Positions 1 to 7,388 of a stretch of DNA of 11,579 bases are shown piece by piece. A program made the position numbers and the translations under genes. The number at the start of each line of letters is the position of its first letter. Position 1 is the stretch's first letter. This DNA comes from Candidatus Bathyarchaeota archaeon (GTDB lineage: Archaea > Thermoproteota > Bathyarchaeia > Bathyarchaeales > Bathycorpusculaceae), in the NCBI GenBank assembly GCA_030672945.1, contig DAOVFL010000016.1:1-11579 (forward strand). Reading direction: 5' to 3'. The notes under the pieces are model-generated. The model searched no databases and was not told the DNA's origin. It worked only from the letters and a program-made list of their open reading frames with translations.

Positions 1-260
1 TGCTGCCATGGGACATTAAAGAGGGAAGACATTTCATGCATCCAGGCGGCATAAGACTCGGCGTCTCAGAGATCACAAGGCTTGGAATGAAGAAGTCTGA
101 AATGACCGAAATAGCAGAATTTATTAAACGTGTAATAATAGACAAGGAGCCACTAGAAAAAGTGAAAACAGATGTTAGAGAATTCAGAAAAGACTACCAG
201 AAAGTGCATTATTGCTTTGAAAACACAACAGACGCTTACAAATACATAAAAATCCGTTGA
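1..260 (+). CDS. glyA: serine hydroxymethyltransferase, C-terminal fragment
   Basis: This is the 3' end of a gene cut by the window edge. The reading frame is open from base 3 and gives 85 residues up to the TGA at 258-260. Serine hydroxymethyltransferase is a cytosolic PLP enzyme that interconverts serine and glycine while loading a C1 unit on tetrahydrofolate or tetrahydromethanopterin. The visible part carries the family's C-terminal signature: LPWD, then GGIRLGVSEITRLGM followed by KKSEMTEIAEFI. In known members the Arg of the GIRLG segment binds the substrate carboxylate, and it is present here (about residue 18 of the fragment). The ending is consistent with a full-length C-terminus and shows no damage. 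The PLP lysine and the start lie outside the window. The first ATG inside the fragment (base 36) is internal and is not the start. The family assignment is confident; the cofactor used cannot be judged. Confidence 0.9.
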   Translation, partial: LPWDIKEGRHFMHPGGIRLGVSEITRLGMKKSEMTEIAEFIKRVIIDKEPLEKVKTDVREFRKDYQKVHYCFENTTDAYKYIKIR

Positions 261-261
261 A

Positions 262-650
262 GATGAAAGTAACGACAGCTTCAGACATAGCATTAAAGAA
301 ACAAAAAAAGAACTCTACTATTATGATCTAATTTCCTTGAGATCCCCTTCATACATGTGACTACTCGTACAACCACTGATAGAATCCATCAAAGAAATGA
401 GGGAATATGGAAAACGTGGCTTCATCAAGCCTTAATCACTAAAGATTTTGGAAAAAACGCTGTTATTTTCTACGCTTATTCAGGTCCTCACAATAGAATA
501 GGTAAAGAGATTCCTGCAATGAAATTCATGAGACATTTTCTTGAACATTCAAGATTTGATGTAAAGATGGGATGGTACATTGTTGGTGAATCCTAGGGTA
601 ATGAATTGTTCAGCATAAAAGGTAAACTTGACGATATTAAAGGACACTAA
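262..650 (+). pseudogene. decayed flavodoxin-like protein
   Basis: Translation in two frames gives pieces that read as one flavodoxin-family protein. Frame 1 (262-435) contains YYYDLISLRSPSYM, then a TGA at 358-360 where the family commonly has Trp, then EYGKRGFIKP and a TAA at 433-435. The match then moves to the frame used from 435 on: GKNAVIFYAYSGPHNRIG, KFMRHFLEHSRFDV, GWYIVGES, a TAG at 594-596, and after it NELFSIKGKLDDIKGH up to the TAA at 648. The last segment resembles the family's 'EFHG...GDIRG' region. So there is one in-frame TGA, one frameshift near 430-435, one in-frame TAG, and no recognisable N-terminal FMN phosphate-binding loop. Such proteins bind FMN and carry electrons; this copy is very probably dead. 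It starts just behind the serine hydroxymethyltransferase gene. The assignment comes from remembered family patterns, not a search. Confidence 0.6.
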
Positions 651-743
651 ATTCACAGGAATCGGCAAAGATACAATTGATACAATTAAGCCTAATAAAT
701 TGTTTAATGTGCACATAAGGCTTGGAGGGGCCTCTATGAACCT

Positions 744-1031
744 TCAAAAGGCGCATTCACATGGTAAATGTCCACATTTTGGACATTTATTATCATATTT
801 TTCTAGGGCTGCCTTTTCAAGGTTTACATCGATAATATTTGCGAGTGAAGCTAACCATGCAATGACATCTGCAAACTCTTTTTCCAAAGCTTTCTTATCA
901 CTTGCCTTCAACGCTTTTCCTAGTTCTTTCACTTCGTCCACAAACCAATCAAATGTTCCTTCTACACCACGTTTAGAATCTCTATGGAAATATATACACC
1001 GCATCATCTCCTGAAACTCGCATATATGCGT
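744..1031 (-). CDS. MazG-like nucleotide pyrophosphohydrolase
   Basis: This is a small all-alpha NTP pyrophosphohydrolase of the MazG superfamily, which hydrolyses (d)NTPs to monophosphate and pyrophosphate, often as house-cleaning. The metal-binding pattern EExxE...ExxD is present in slightly altered form: DEVKEL (first Glu replaced by Asp), then EFADVIAWLASLANI. The C-terminus carries a small Cys cluster, CPKCGHLPCEC, which archaeal members often have as a zinc site. The first ATG on this strand is at 1007, but the frame runs further upstream with EFQE, matching the family's usual 'MxIxEFQ' beginning. No ATG, GTG or TTG lies between the upstream TGA (1038-1040) and 1007. I extended the gene to the ACG at 1029-1031, where the start would fall. 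It gives 95 residues and sits 7 nt after GGGGTG and about 17 nt after the expected transcription start. If ACG is not used, the protein starts at 1007 or 1004 and lacks helix-1 residues. Confidence 0.72.
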   Translation of the reverse strand, partial: THICEFQEMMRCIYFHRDSKRGVEGTFDWFVDEVKELGKALKASDKKALEKEFADVIAWLASLANIIDVNLEKAALEKYDNKCPKCGHLPCECAF

Positions 1032-1070
1032 ACTTCTTCACCCCTATACTGTCTCAAAATGCCTAGGCGA

Positions 1071-1078
1071 TATTTAAA
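1071..1078 (-). promoter_or_regulatory. TATA box of the MazG-like gene
   Basis: The minus strand reads TTTAAATA, an exact match to the archaeal TATA consensus. A transcription start about 26 bp downstream would fall near 1048. That leaves a leader of about 17 nt before the ACG at 1031, with GGGGTGA (1044-1038) inside it, or about 41 nt before the ATG at 1007. Confidence 0.5.
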
Positions 1079-1294
1079 ACAAACAGTAATCAAACTTTTA
1101 ATGCCAGCACGCACATTAGTTTCCGTTTGCCTTTGTCCAGATCTTTCAACTTTTCATCAATGTAGTTCTAGAAAACAATACTCCAACGATCGACTTGACA
1201 ACAGCTACTATGCCAACAGCTTTTGTGTTTTTATCCATAACCTCTTACGAGATATACTGCATCATTTGTTACATTGAGAATACCAATGCCAAAC

Positions 1295-1561
1295 TCACCA
1301 CTGTAATCTCTTTTGTCCAAATCCTGTGAGTTTCCAGACTGATGGCCTGTGCCCCTTCCGTTGAACTAATCCTTTTTCCTCTAGAAGTTTCAAGTGATGC
1401 ATAATAACCCAATATTTTAGCCCTGTATGTTCCGCGATGGTCTTAGCATCGGCGGAAATCCTCTCCAAAGTTTTTAACATACAAGTTCTAGCTCGCAAAC
1501 CTGGTTTTACATTTCTAAAATCAGTCAAGTAAGCGTTAGGATGATAAACTTCTTTAACCAT
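1295..1561 (-). CDS. ArsR-like winged-helix DNA-binding protein
   Basis: This is a small (88 aa) one-domain winged-helix protein. Residues about 24-66 form the helix-turn-helix: the segment around RISADAKTIAEHTGLKYW, then a recognition helix WVIMHHLKLLEEKGLV. Residues about 67-80 (QRKGHRPSVWKLTGFG) form the wing. No metal-binding Cys pattern or ligand domain is seen, so it probably binds DNA constitutively or responds to a partner. It lies 51 bp downstream of the PolD large-subunit gene on the same strand and may be co-transcribed with it. It also seems to have its own promoter: a TATA-like ATAAATA at 1582-1588 is centred about 24-27 bp before the ATG at 1561, which favours a leaderless message from that ATG. 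Other in-frame starts are ATG at 1567 and TTG at 1570. A role in controlling polC is possible but unproven. Confidence 0.75.
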   Translation of the reverse strand: MVKEVYHPNAYLTDFRNVKPGLRARTCMLKTLERISADAKTIAEHTGLKYWVIMHHLKLLEEKGLVQRKGHRPSVWKLTGFGQKRLQW

Positions 1562-1581
1562 ATGCATCAAAAATCATTATG

Positions 1582-1588
1582 TATTTAT
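1582..1588 (-). promoter_or_regulatory. TATA box of the winged-helix gene
   Basis: The minus strand reads ATAAATA between the end of polC and the winged-helix gene. Its distance to the ATG at 1561 fits a leaderless transcript. The 51-bp gap is AT-rich otherwise. Confidence 0.4.
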
Positions 1589-1612
1589 GCATAGAAAAGG
1601 TTTCACCCGCCC

Positions 1613-4600
1613 CTAAACGAAATCGGCTAAGCTAATTTGTTTAGGTTTATTACTATCAAATAAAGCGTTAATCTCTTCCCTCACTAGCATAATCCTCTGA
1701 GCATAATACTGCGGCAATCCGTATTTTTCAATTAAATGCTGCGCAACATTCAAGTACTTTTCAATGCCTCCGCGATATACGGTTAATGTTACTTCTCCAC
1801 CGCATCCTGGACACTTACCGCAAAGCGGTAAACGTCTAAAACGTCTATTACACGATTTACATCTAAAACCCTGTGTTGAGAAAGCCCGAAGATTCCCAGC
1901 AATGTCCCGAATGAAGTGCGTTGTCAAAACCTTTAAGGCTACTTCTTTAGCGTCAACAGCCTCGATCTTTTCAGCTAATTCAAGCTGACTATTCAGCTTG
2001 TCAATCATAGTCTTAAACCGCTTGTAAGAACTCTCAGAATTACCCAGATTAACGTTTGAAACAGGTGTAGTGTAACCAAAACCTTCAAACTGCGCCTCAG
2101 AACCAAGTCTATACTCAATCAAGTCTATGAGATGGCTCACATGCTTGATTTCAGCATTTTCCCAAGTCTTTTCATAAAACTCAACGGGATAAGAACATGC
2201 AACATCAACATCATGTGCTTGACGTTGCACCTCTCGCGTGTTAACAACAGGAATTAGAAGTAAGGGAGCATCCATTATTCCACCTATCTGTGTGGGTAAG
2301 TATTCACGGGAAAAGTTAAGTAAAGTATCCAATGCAAGCATTACAGCATCTTCATCGCCGTCACAGTCCCTTCTCTTGGCTGAATGCCAAATCGGATGTG
2401 CGTAACAGACACTCAAACTTGTGAATCCTACAATACGTCCCAAAATGCCCACACAAGTGTGAGGAGCCAAACCAACAACTAAACGCCCCACAAGGTCTTC
2501 CACGCTCTTGGCATTATATTGGGGTGAAAGCCCATAAACCTTTGTTAAAAGCTCATCAATAAAGTTTGCCACCTTTATGAAATACTCTGCACACCTCACA
2601 GAAATGACTATGTCTTGAATTTTAAGTTCACATATCTGACTTACCTTCGTTAAAGGCACACCATTAACATCATAGACGTATCCGAGTTGCTTAAGCTTCT
2701 CAACTGAAACTCCAACCTCAGAAGGCTTGAAATGAGTTAAAGGAGCATTTGTAGCATCAAAACGGATCGTTCCATCCTTATAAACTGACAAATCATATTT
2801 CGCACGTAGAAGCCCCTTTTCAATGATCTCTGGAGTCTTCGACTCGTTAATTAAACCTTTTACACCTTTCAAAATCTTCGGAACGGAAACGCCTAAACGA
2901 CTACAAGTAGTTTCAAGGAGTTCTTTCAAATTGACAGCCTGTTTCTCATATGATATGACGGGCCCCTTACAGACTGGACATATTTCTCCCTTCAAACTCC
3001 GCCCACACTTACGACAGATTTTCTCCAGAATGGTTTCGGCGCCACACACTGGGCATTTTATCCTAAAAGTATATTTTTTACAAACCGGGCACTTGCGCTT
3101 AACAATTTCCACGAAGACTGCCCCACGCTTAGCCGCCTTAATAATGTTCCTTCGAGAGCCCCCAGCCAAGCCAACTGGGAAAAGTACATGTACAAGGGGC
3201 TTCATCTCGCGTCTTTTCGCTTTTTCAGGCCGCCCCATTCGGGCACCCACAAAAGTAGGAGCCTTCTCTCTAATGGGCACACCGGAAAGAAGCCTGACGG
3301 CTTCTATTATGGATTTCGCAGAAGAAAAATCCGCGTTTGAAGCATTATAACCCATGGAAAACGCAAATGCATACGCATCATCATTCTCAACAATAATCTT
3401 ACCATCTGAAACTTTGTGAGGTAAGCAGATAGTATCCAAGGCTTCTTTGACGGTTGAACGCATTTCCCCGACAATCTTACAAACAAGACCATCTTCACGT
3501 ATTATCTCTGAATTAACAAGCCATATTCGCAACATCCTGAGCTCTTCAAGCGAGGCGAGATTCGACCAGAAAAACGTGAAGCAGGGGTGAAGTGGCACAT
3601 GTAAAGTTAACGATAGTACAAGTGCCTCCCTACTATTAGGTTTATTGAAATACGGGTTTTCCAAGAACCATGTAAGTTTTTCCAACGGAATTTTGATGGC
3701 TTCAGCTGCCTTTTCTAAATCCCCATTAAACTTTTCCAATATTGCCTTCCTTAAGTCCTGGACCCACCACTCCTCAACATATCCAGATGGCGCAAGAGGT
3801 TTACTATTATACAAAAAGTCCCCAAAACTGATCAACAGGTCACCCAAAAACAGAATTTTCTCAACCTTATCCTGTATCTCACGAAAGTTTTCAGTTGAAA
3901 CTCGAACAACTGAACCATCTGTTAACCTAACGATAGGAAGTTCTATTGTATCAACTGGAACAACGATACCACCCTTTCCTGGAAGTTCCAGTCGCAATTG
4001 AGTGCCTGCAGCTAAAAACCCTTGAAGCATATACATAGTTACCGGATGGATGCCCACAGCTGCCAAACCAGTGTTTCGCGCCCTACCATATCTTAGACGA
4101 AAACCGCCTTGTCTAGATGGGAAAGAAAATATTGGCCGACCGGCGATAACATCGCTCATGAACCCAGCAGATTTTGTCTCTCTAGATTTTTGACGGATAT
4201 CTTTAAGCCAATCCCAGCCTTGAATGCTCAGTTTCTCGATAATTGTCCAAACCTTTACTGAACGCCCCACAATTCCATCGTTTACAACACGTAAGGCTCC
4301 GCCTCTAACACGGTTTGTTTCGATACGTGGAAGATTTCGGAAGGAAGAAACCTCTGTGGGGTTAGACTCTGTGCCAGTGACCTCCACAGGCAACCACTGA
4401 AGTGCTCTCCTCAATTCTTCATCTGAAACATGGTATTGGAACCGGTTTACAGAACGTTCGTACAGCCTCACCTCCTCAATGAAACGTTTGATTTCTTCTT
4501 CTGTAGGTTTATATCGGTCAAGTCCAAGCAGTCTTCGCACAAAATCTCCTATCACCAATGTTAAAGCCTGATCTGTTCCACCAGCAGAACGTATTGGACC

Positions 4601-5059
4601 CGCAAAATAAATTGCAAGATATTTTGTACGGTCATTGTTAATTTTGATTTTAACATGCGTTACTCCCTGCAAGGGCGCGGCGGTAAGTCCCTCTGTGAGA
4701 ATCGCTAATGCAGTTCGTACAGCTTGCTCAGCTGCAACCTCAGGTTCCATATGCATAAACTTGCCATAGACGATTTCTTCTGCTATTTTGAAGGCTAATC
4801 CTTCCCTTGGAAGCTTGCTACTCAATTCCCTGATGCTATTCGCAACTCCCTTCGGTCCAACAAGTCCCTCTACAAGATCGGCTATATCCTTTGCTACATT
4901 ACATTCAGGTTCAAATGCCGGGTCAAACCCTTTTTCCCTAGCTTTTCTACTCACAGCATACAGATGTTCAAGTTTAGTTTCTAGACCTTTCACATATTGT
5001 TTGTATGCCTCGCTCATCTTACTATTCAAGCTGTGCCTCCGCACTCTTGTATCTAACAT
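1613..5059 (-). CDS. polC: DNA polymerase D large (catalytic) subunit DP2
   Basis: This is the large subunit of the archaeal replicative polymerase PolD, which works with the DP1 exonuclease subunit and PCNA. At 1148 residues it has the usual intein-free length. Seen in order: an N-terminal helical region; the segment around residues 140-175 (KYLAIYFAGPIRSAGGTDQA), a strongly conserved DP2 signature; a zinc-binding region with CPVC, CPVC, CRKC and CPVC pairs (Cys 657/660, 669/672, 682/685, 694/697); the catalytic loop RRDCDGDED, whose D900 and D902 correspond to the catalytic aspartates of Pyrococcus DP2; a second Cys cluster at 1067-1086; and a C-terminal PCNA-interacting motif QISLADFV at the last eight residues. 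The position two before the first catalytic Asp is Asp rather than the Asn I recall in Pyrococcus. The start may be ATG 5059 or the internal ATG at 5017 (Met15), which better matches typical DP2 N-termini. The small-subunit gene is not in the window. Confidence 0.96.
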   Translation of the reverse strand: MLDTRVRRHSLNSKMSEAYKQYVKGLETKLEHLYAVSRKAREKGFDPAFEPECNVAKDIADLVEGLVGPKGVANSIRELSSKLPREGLAFKIAEEIVYGKFMHMEPEVAAEQAVRTALAILTEGLTAAPLQGVTHVKIKINNDRTKYLAIYFAGPIRSAGGTDQALTLVIGDFVRRLLGLDRYKPTEEEIKRFIEEVRLYERSVNRFQYHVSDEELRRALQWLPVEVTGTESNPTEVSSFRNLPRIETNRVRGGALRVVNDGIVGRSVKVWTIIEKLSIQGWDWLKDIRQKSRETKSAGFMSDVIAGRPIFSFPSRQGGFRLRYGRARNTGLAAVGIHPVTMYMLQGFLAAGTQLRLELPGKGGIVVPVDTIELPIVRLTDGSVVRVSTENFREIQDKVEKILFLGDLLISFGDFLYNSKPLAPSGYVEEWWVQDLRKAILEKFNGDLEKAAEAIKIPLEKLTWFLENPYFNKPNSREALVLSLTLHVPLHPCFTFFWSNLASLEELRMLRIWLVNSEIIREDGLVCKIVGEMRSTVKEALDTICLPHKVSDGKIIVENDDAYAFAFSMGYNASNADFSSAKSIIEAVRLLSGVPIREKAPTFVGARMGRPEKAKRREMKPLVHVLFPVGLAGGSRRNIIKAAKRGAVFVEIVKRKCPVCKKYTFRIKCPVCGAETILEKICRKCGRSLKGEICPVCKGPVISYEKQAVNLKELLETTCSRLGVSVPKILKGVKGLINESKTPEIIEKGLLRAKYDLSVYKDGTIRFDATNAPLTHFKPSEVGVSVEKLKQLGYVYDVNGVPLTKVSQICELKIQDIVISVRCAEYFIKVANFIDELLTKVYGLSPQYNAKSVEDLVGRLVVGLAPHTCVGILGRIVGFTSLSVCYAHPIWHSAKRRDCDGDEDAVMLALDTLLNFSREYLPTQIGGIMDAPLLLIPVVNTREVQRQAHDVDVACSYPVEFYEKTWENAEIKHVSHLIDLIEYRLGSEAQFEGFGYTTPVSNVNLGNSESSYKRFKTMIDKLNSQLELAEKIEAVDAKEVALKVLTTHFIRDIAGNLRAFSTQGFRCKSCNRRFRRLPLCGKCPGCGGEVTLTVYRGGIEKYLNVAQHLIEKYGLPQYYAQRIMLVREEINALFDSNKPKQISLADFV

Positions 5060-5133
5060 GACATATTTTGGTTTTCTGACATAAAGAAGTCAAAAGCTAT
5101 TGTTGCCAGAGCGTTTATTCCGTATGAATTCTA

Positions 5134-5143
5134 CATAAATATA
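5134..5143 (-). promoter_or_regulatory. possible TATA box of polC
   Basis: The minus strand reads TATATTTATG about 75-85 bp before the ATG at 5059. It would give a leader of about 50 nt. A weaker AT-rich element (AAAATATG, about 5064-5071) could instead serve a start at 5017. The call is weak. Confidence 0.25.
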
Positions 5144-5169
5144 GTGTGAACCACTTTACTTTAGGACGA

Positions 5170-5355
5170 TCAGTTATCTTCTGATACCTTCCTCATTATT
5201 TTATTTCTTTTTTCAAAACATTCCCTGTAACGTGCATGCCTTAGATCAGAAGGCCCGTCACATACACCACAATTTAAGATTAGAACTTCGCCTAAACCCC
5301 TCATTGTTGTCCATGCATATCCATGCTCGCCATACTCAGGTTCAAAACCGGTCAA
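5170..5355 (-). CDS. small unknown protein with a CxxC motif
   Basis: This is a 61-codon ORF that I do not recognise. It begins with TTG at 5355; an internal ATG at 5304 would give 44 residues. The protein has a glycine- and aromatic-rich first half (GEHGYAWTTMRGLGEV), then LILNCGVCDGP with a CxxC pair and a third Cys about 16 residues further on (YRECFEK), and a basic-acidic tail. The Cys spacing could support metal binding, but no family is suggested. It lies between GGGP synthase and polC on their strand, 73 bp after the GGGP synthase stop and past a small hairpin. There is no convincing ribosome-binding site; GAGG lies about 13 nt upstream of the TTG. The amino-acid mix looks protein-like, so I list it with low confidence rather than dismiss it. 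Confidence 0.35.
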   Translation of the reverse strand: MTGFEPEYGEHGYAWTTMRGLGEVLILNCGVCDGPSDLRHARYRECFEKRNKIMRKVSEDN

Positions 5356-5404
5356 ACATAGTATAGCGCCTCATTTCTCAGAAATGTCTTTAATGAATTA
5401 AAAT

Positions 5405-5418
5405 AGCCTTCAAAGGCT
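5405..5418 (-). terminator. hairpin plus T-run after GGGP synthase
   Basis: On the minus strand a perfect 6-bp inverted repeat, AGCCTT/AAGGCT with a 2-nt loop, begins 10 nt past the GGGP synthase stop and is followed by ATTTTAATT. It resembles a weak intrinsic terminator; the loop is too tight for a stable hairpin, so the T-run may matter more. Confidence 0.3.
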
Positions 5419-5428
5419 GTTAAGAGTC

Positions 5429-6181
5429 CTACGCCTTGCGGCTTCTTATGCCTTTGATGATCTCTGAGACCTTATGTCTATCCTTAGTTTCTTCAACAAT
5501 ATTGCCAGTAACGATTATGTTTGCCCCAGCAGACGCTGCAGCCAACGCTTGCATTCTAGACTTTATGCCCCCGCCAACGATTAAAGGAACATCTATAGCG
5601 CTTTTAACAATGCGGATCATTTCCGGAGGAACAGGTTTTTTAGCGCCAGAACCTGCCTCCAAATATATAAATCGCATACCAAGATACTGCCCCGCTAGAG
5701 CGTGAGCCGCAGCAAGTTTAGGTTTGTCGTATGGCACTGGAACTGCTTTACCCACTACGCCTGCAGTACCACCGTCACCAATGATAATATATCCGAGAGG
5801 TATAGGCTCTAGATTGTATTTCTTGACAAGCGGAGCACCTAAAATCTGTGCGCCCATTAAAAAGTAGGGATCAACAGAGTTCAGCAGAGACATAAACCAT
5901 ATGGCGTCAGCATGACGGCTTATGCCTGTCACATTGTTTGGGAAAAGAATTACTGGAATCTTTACAGTGCGCTTAACAGTCTTAATTACGCTATCAAGAT
6001 GCGTTGTTGAAGCGAATGTTGAGCCTCCTATCATTATGGCTGAGGTTCCACTCAGCTTTGCTTTGTCAGCAATCCTTGAGGCCTGTGCTGGTGTTACCTT
6101 TTCAGGATCTATCAGAGTTGCGTGGATAGCGCCTTCAGATTCCGTTTTATCAAGTAAATATTTCTCAACTAAACCAACCAT
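5429..6181 (-). CDS. geranylgeranylglyceryl phosphate synthase
   Basis: This cytosolic or membrane-associated TIM-barrel prenyltransferase joins geranylgeranyl diphosphate to sn-glycerol-1-phosphate, the first committed step of archaeal ether-lipid synthesis. The 250-residue product has the family's phosphate- and substrate-binding segments in order: HATLIDPEK at 20-28, SAIMIGGST at 47-55, FPNN at 80-83, YLEAGSGA at 173-180, VGGGIK at 202-207 and VTGN at 224-227. Length and motifs fit the group common in TACK archaea and some euryarchaea. A bacterial-type heptaprenylglyceryl phosphate synthase is the nearest alternative, but the archaeal setting argues against it. I chose the ATG at 6181; a TTG at 6190 would add three residues. 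It follows the Elf1-like gene by 10 bp, so the two form an operon. Confidence 0.93.
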   Translation of the reverse strand: MVGLVEKYLLDKTESEGAIHATLIDPEKVTPAQASRIADKAKLSGTSAIMIGGSTFASTTHLDSVIKTVKRTVKIPVILFPNNVTGISRHADAIWFMSLLNSVDPYFLMGAQILGAPLVKKYNLEPIPLGYIIIGDGGTAGVVGKAVPVPYDKPKLAAAHALAGQYLGMRFIYLEAGSGAKKPVPPEMIRIVKSAIDVPLIVGGGIKSRMQALAAASAGANIIVTGNIVEETKDRHKVSEIIKGIRSRKA

Positions 6182-6191
6182 AAAGATCAAC

Positions 6192-6443
6192 TTAACTAGT
6201 TAATACTTTACTGGAATTTCTGTAGACTTTGTCTGTAAACATACAGTAGACGTCAACTGCACCCTGTGCAATTTTAATTTGAAACTCTTCTCTTGCCCCG
6301 CAACTGCCGCAGCTTACAACGGCTCGATCTTCATCACGGAAAATATTAACTCTAACCGTCTCCTTTCCACATGTAGGACAAGAGAAGAATTTTGGTAAAT
6401 GCTTCTTAGGAATGCGGACAACTTTTCTTCTTCTTCGTCCCAT
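6192..6443 (-). CDS. Elf1-like zinc-ribbon transcription elongation factor
   Basis: This 83-residue protein has a very basic N-terminus (MGRRRRKVVRIPKKHLPKFF) followed by a four-cysteine zinc ribbon, CPTC (Cys22/25) and CGSC (Cys45/48), and an ending with VDVYCMFTDKVY. This is the layout of Elf1, a small factor that travels with RNA polymerase II in eukaryotes and has homologues in several TACK and Asgard archaea, where it is thought to bind the polymerase near downstream DNA. All four zinc ligands and the basic tail are present. It is the first gene of an operon with GGGP synthase and diverges from nadE across an 85-bp gap. Upstream, GAAGGA lies about 9 nt before the ATG. Confidence 0.88.
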   Translation of the reverse strand: MGRRRRKVVRIPKKHLPKFFSCPTCGKETVRVNIFRDEDRAVVSCGSCGAREEFQIKIAQGAVDVYCMFTDKVYRNSSKVLTS

Positions 6444-6483
6444 ATTTCGAATCCTTCTGTATGTTTATGGTCATTCTTCTCAG

Positions 6484-6491
6484 TTATTTAT
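6484..6491 (-). promoter_or_regulatory. TATA box of the elf1-GGGP synthase operon
   Basis: The minus strand reads ATAAATAA here. A start about 26 bp downstream (near 6462) leaves a leader of roughly 19 nt that contains the GAAGGA ribosome-binding site. Confidence 0.45.
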
Positions 6492-6498
6492 GTTTGTT

Positions 6499-6521
6499 CT
6501 TAAATACTCGCCTAAATACTC
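6499..6521 (+). promoter_or_regulatory. nadE promoter with duplicated TAAATACTC
   Basis: CTTAAATA at 6499-6506 is centred 26 bp before the ATG at 6529, the spacing of a leaderless archaeal transcript. The 9-mer TAAATACTC occurs twice, at 6501-6509 and 6513-6521, offset by 12 bp, so the second copy lies between the TATA box and the start and could be a second TATA or an operator. Confidence 0.5.
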
Positions 6522-6528
6522 ATAATCA

Positions 6529-7386
6529 ATGGGGATGCACCATTTGAAACTGGAACCAACCGTTCTGGATCTAGACTGGGCGGAAGTAGAAACAACGATA
6601 AAGCGGTTCATAAAGAATTACGTGGAAAAATTTGGAGCAAAAGGCCTAGTTTTGGGATTATCAGGAGGAATTGATAGTTGTACTACAGCGGCACTTTCCG
6701 CTCTAGCCATAGGCGGAGATGAAGTTCTTGGGCTTTTGCTACCAGAACAAGAAACATATAACATAAAAGATGTTGAACATGCAAAGCTTATTGCTGAAAA
6801 ATTCAAGTTAAAAACCGCTATGATTGGTATAACACCAACATTGAAAGCGTTTTACACTTCAATACCAGCCTTTGAATCAACCAACAAACTTTGTAAAGGC
6901 AACATAAAAGCACGATCAAGAATGATATATGTTTACTATTACGCAAATAGGTTTAACATGCTCGTTTGCGGATGTTCAGACAAGTCGGAAACAATGATAG
7001 GTTACTTTACGAAATGGGGAGATGGTGCAGCTGACATATCACCAATAATGGACCTGTACAAAACTCAAGTTCGAAAATTAGCGCAACATATAGGCTTACC
7101 AAAGGAGATAATAACAAAACCAGCCTCACCAGCACTATGGCCTGGACAACTTGCAGAAAAAGAACTAGGAATTAAATATGAAACTCTTGATCTCATCCTC
7201 TATGGGTTAGAACACTTCATGACTGTAGAAGAAATAACGCGGCAATTAGACGTAAAGAAGGAAGCAGTAAACAAAATAAGGTGTAAGTGGCTATCTATGG
7301 AACATAAAAGAAGAATGCCATTTACAATAAAAATTCAGTATCGAACAATAGGAACTGATTTTCGACTTCCCAAAACACTTTATTAA
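6529..7386 (+). CDS. nadE: NAD synthetase (ammonia-type, N-type ATP pyrophosphatase)
   Basis: NadE catalyses the last step of NAD synthesis: nicotinic acid adenine dinucleotide plus ATP and an amino group gives NAD, AMP and PPi. The 285-residue protein contains only the synthetase domain. Motifs seen: the PP-loop SGGIDS at 45-50, LPEQ at 71-74, GNIKARSRM at 124-132, DKSE at 151-154, GYFTKWGDGAADI at 158-170, LYKTQV at 176-181, and the C-terminal KPASPALWPGQLAEKELG at 197-214. The normal GT before the DKSE motif is GC here (Cys149), a mild change. A leaderless start at ATG 6529 is favoured by the TATA spacing; ATG 6535 is the alternative. The next gene, a nitrilase, begins 11 bp after its stop and may supply ammonia from glutamine. 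Confidence 0.95.
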   Translation: MGMHHLKLEPTVLDLDWAEVETTIKRFIKNYVEKFGAKGLVLGLSGGIDSCTTAALSALAIGGDEVLGLLLPEQETYNIKDVEHAKLIAEKFKLKTAMIGITPTLKAFYTSIPAFESTNKLCKGNIKARSRMIYVYYYANRFNMLVCGCSDKSETMIGYFTKWGDGAADISPIMDLYKTQVRKLAQHIGLPKEIITKPASPALWPGQLAEKELGIKYETLDLILYGLEHFMTVEEITRQLDVKKEAVNKIRCKWLSMEHKRRMPFTIKIQYRTIGTDFRLPKTLY

Positions 7387-7388
7387 AT

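Noticed and set aside
594..596. in-frame TAG as a pyrrolysine codon in the flavodoxin-like frame
   Set aside because: The same gene also has a TGA and a frameshift and lacks its N-terminus, so decay explains it better.
628..1014. 128-codon plus-strand ORF
   Set aside because: It is antisense to the MazG-like gene, whose motifs are clear; it has no recognisable protein character.
1146..1238. 30-codon minus-strand ORF with a hydrophobic MDKNTKAVGIVAVV start
   Set aside because: It resembles the signal-peptide start of a secreted protein but ends at once, and no TATA box is at the right distance. It may be a relic; not supported as a gene.
984..1277. 97-codon plus-strand ORF
   Set aside because: The composition is unlike a protein (many Cys, His and Leu, low charge pattern) and the start overlaps the MazG-like gene; probably chance.
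2823..4001. plus-strand ORFs of 175 and 118 codons
   Set aside because: Both are antisense shadows of the conserved polC gene.
6444..6460. TTCGAATCC resembling a tRNA T-loop
   Set aside because: The flanking bases do not pair into a T-arm and there is no acceptor, D or anticodon arm around it.
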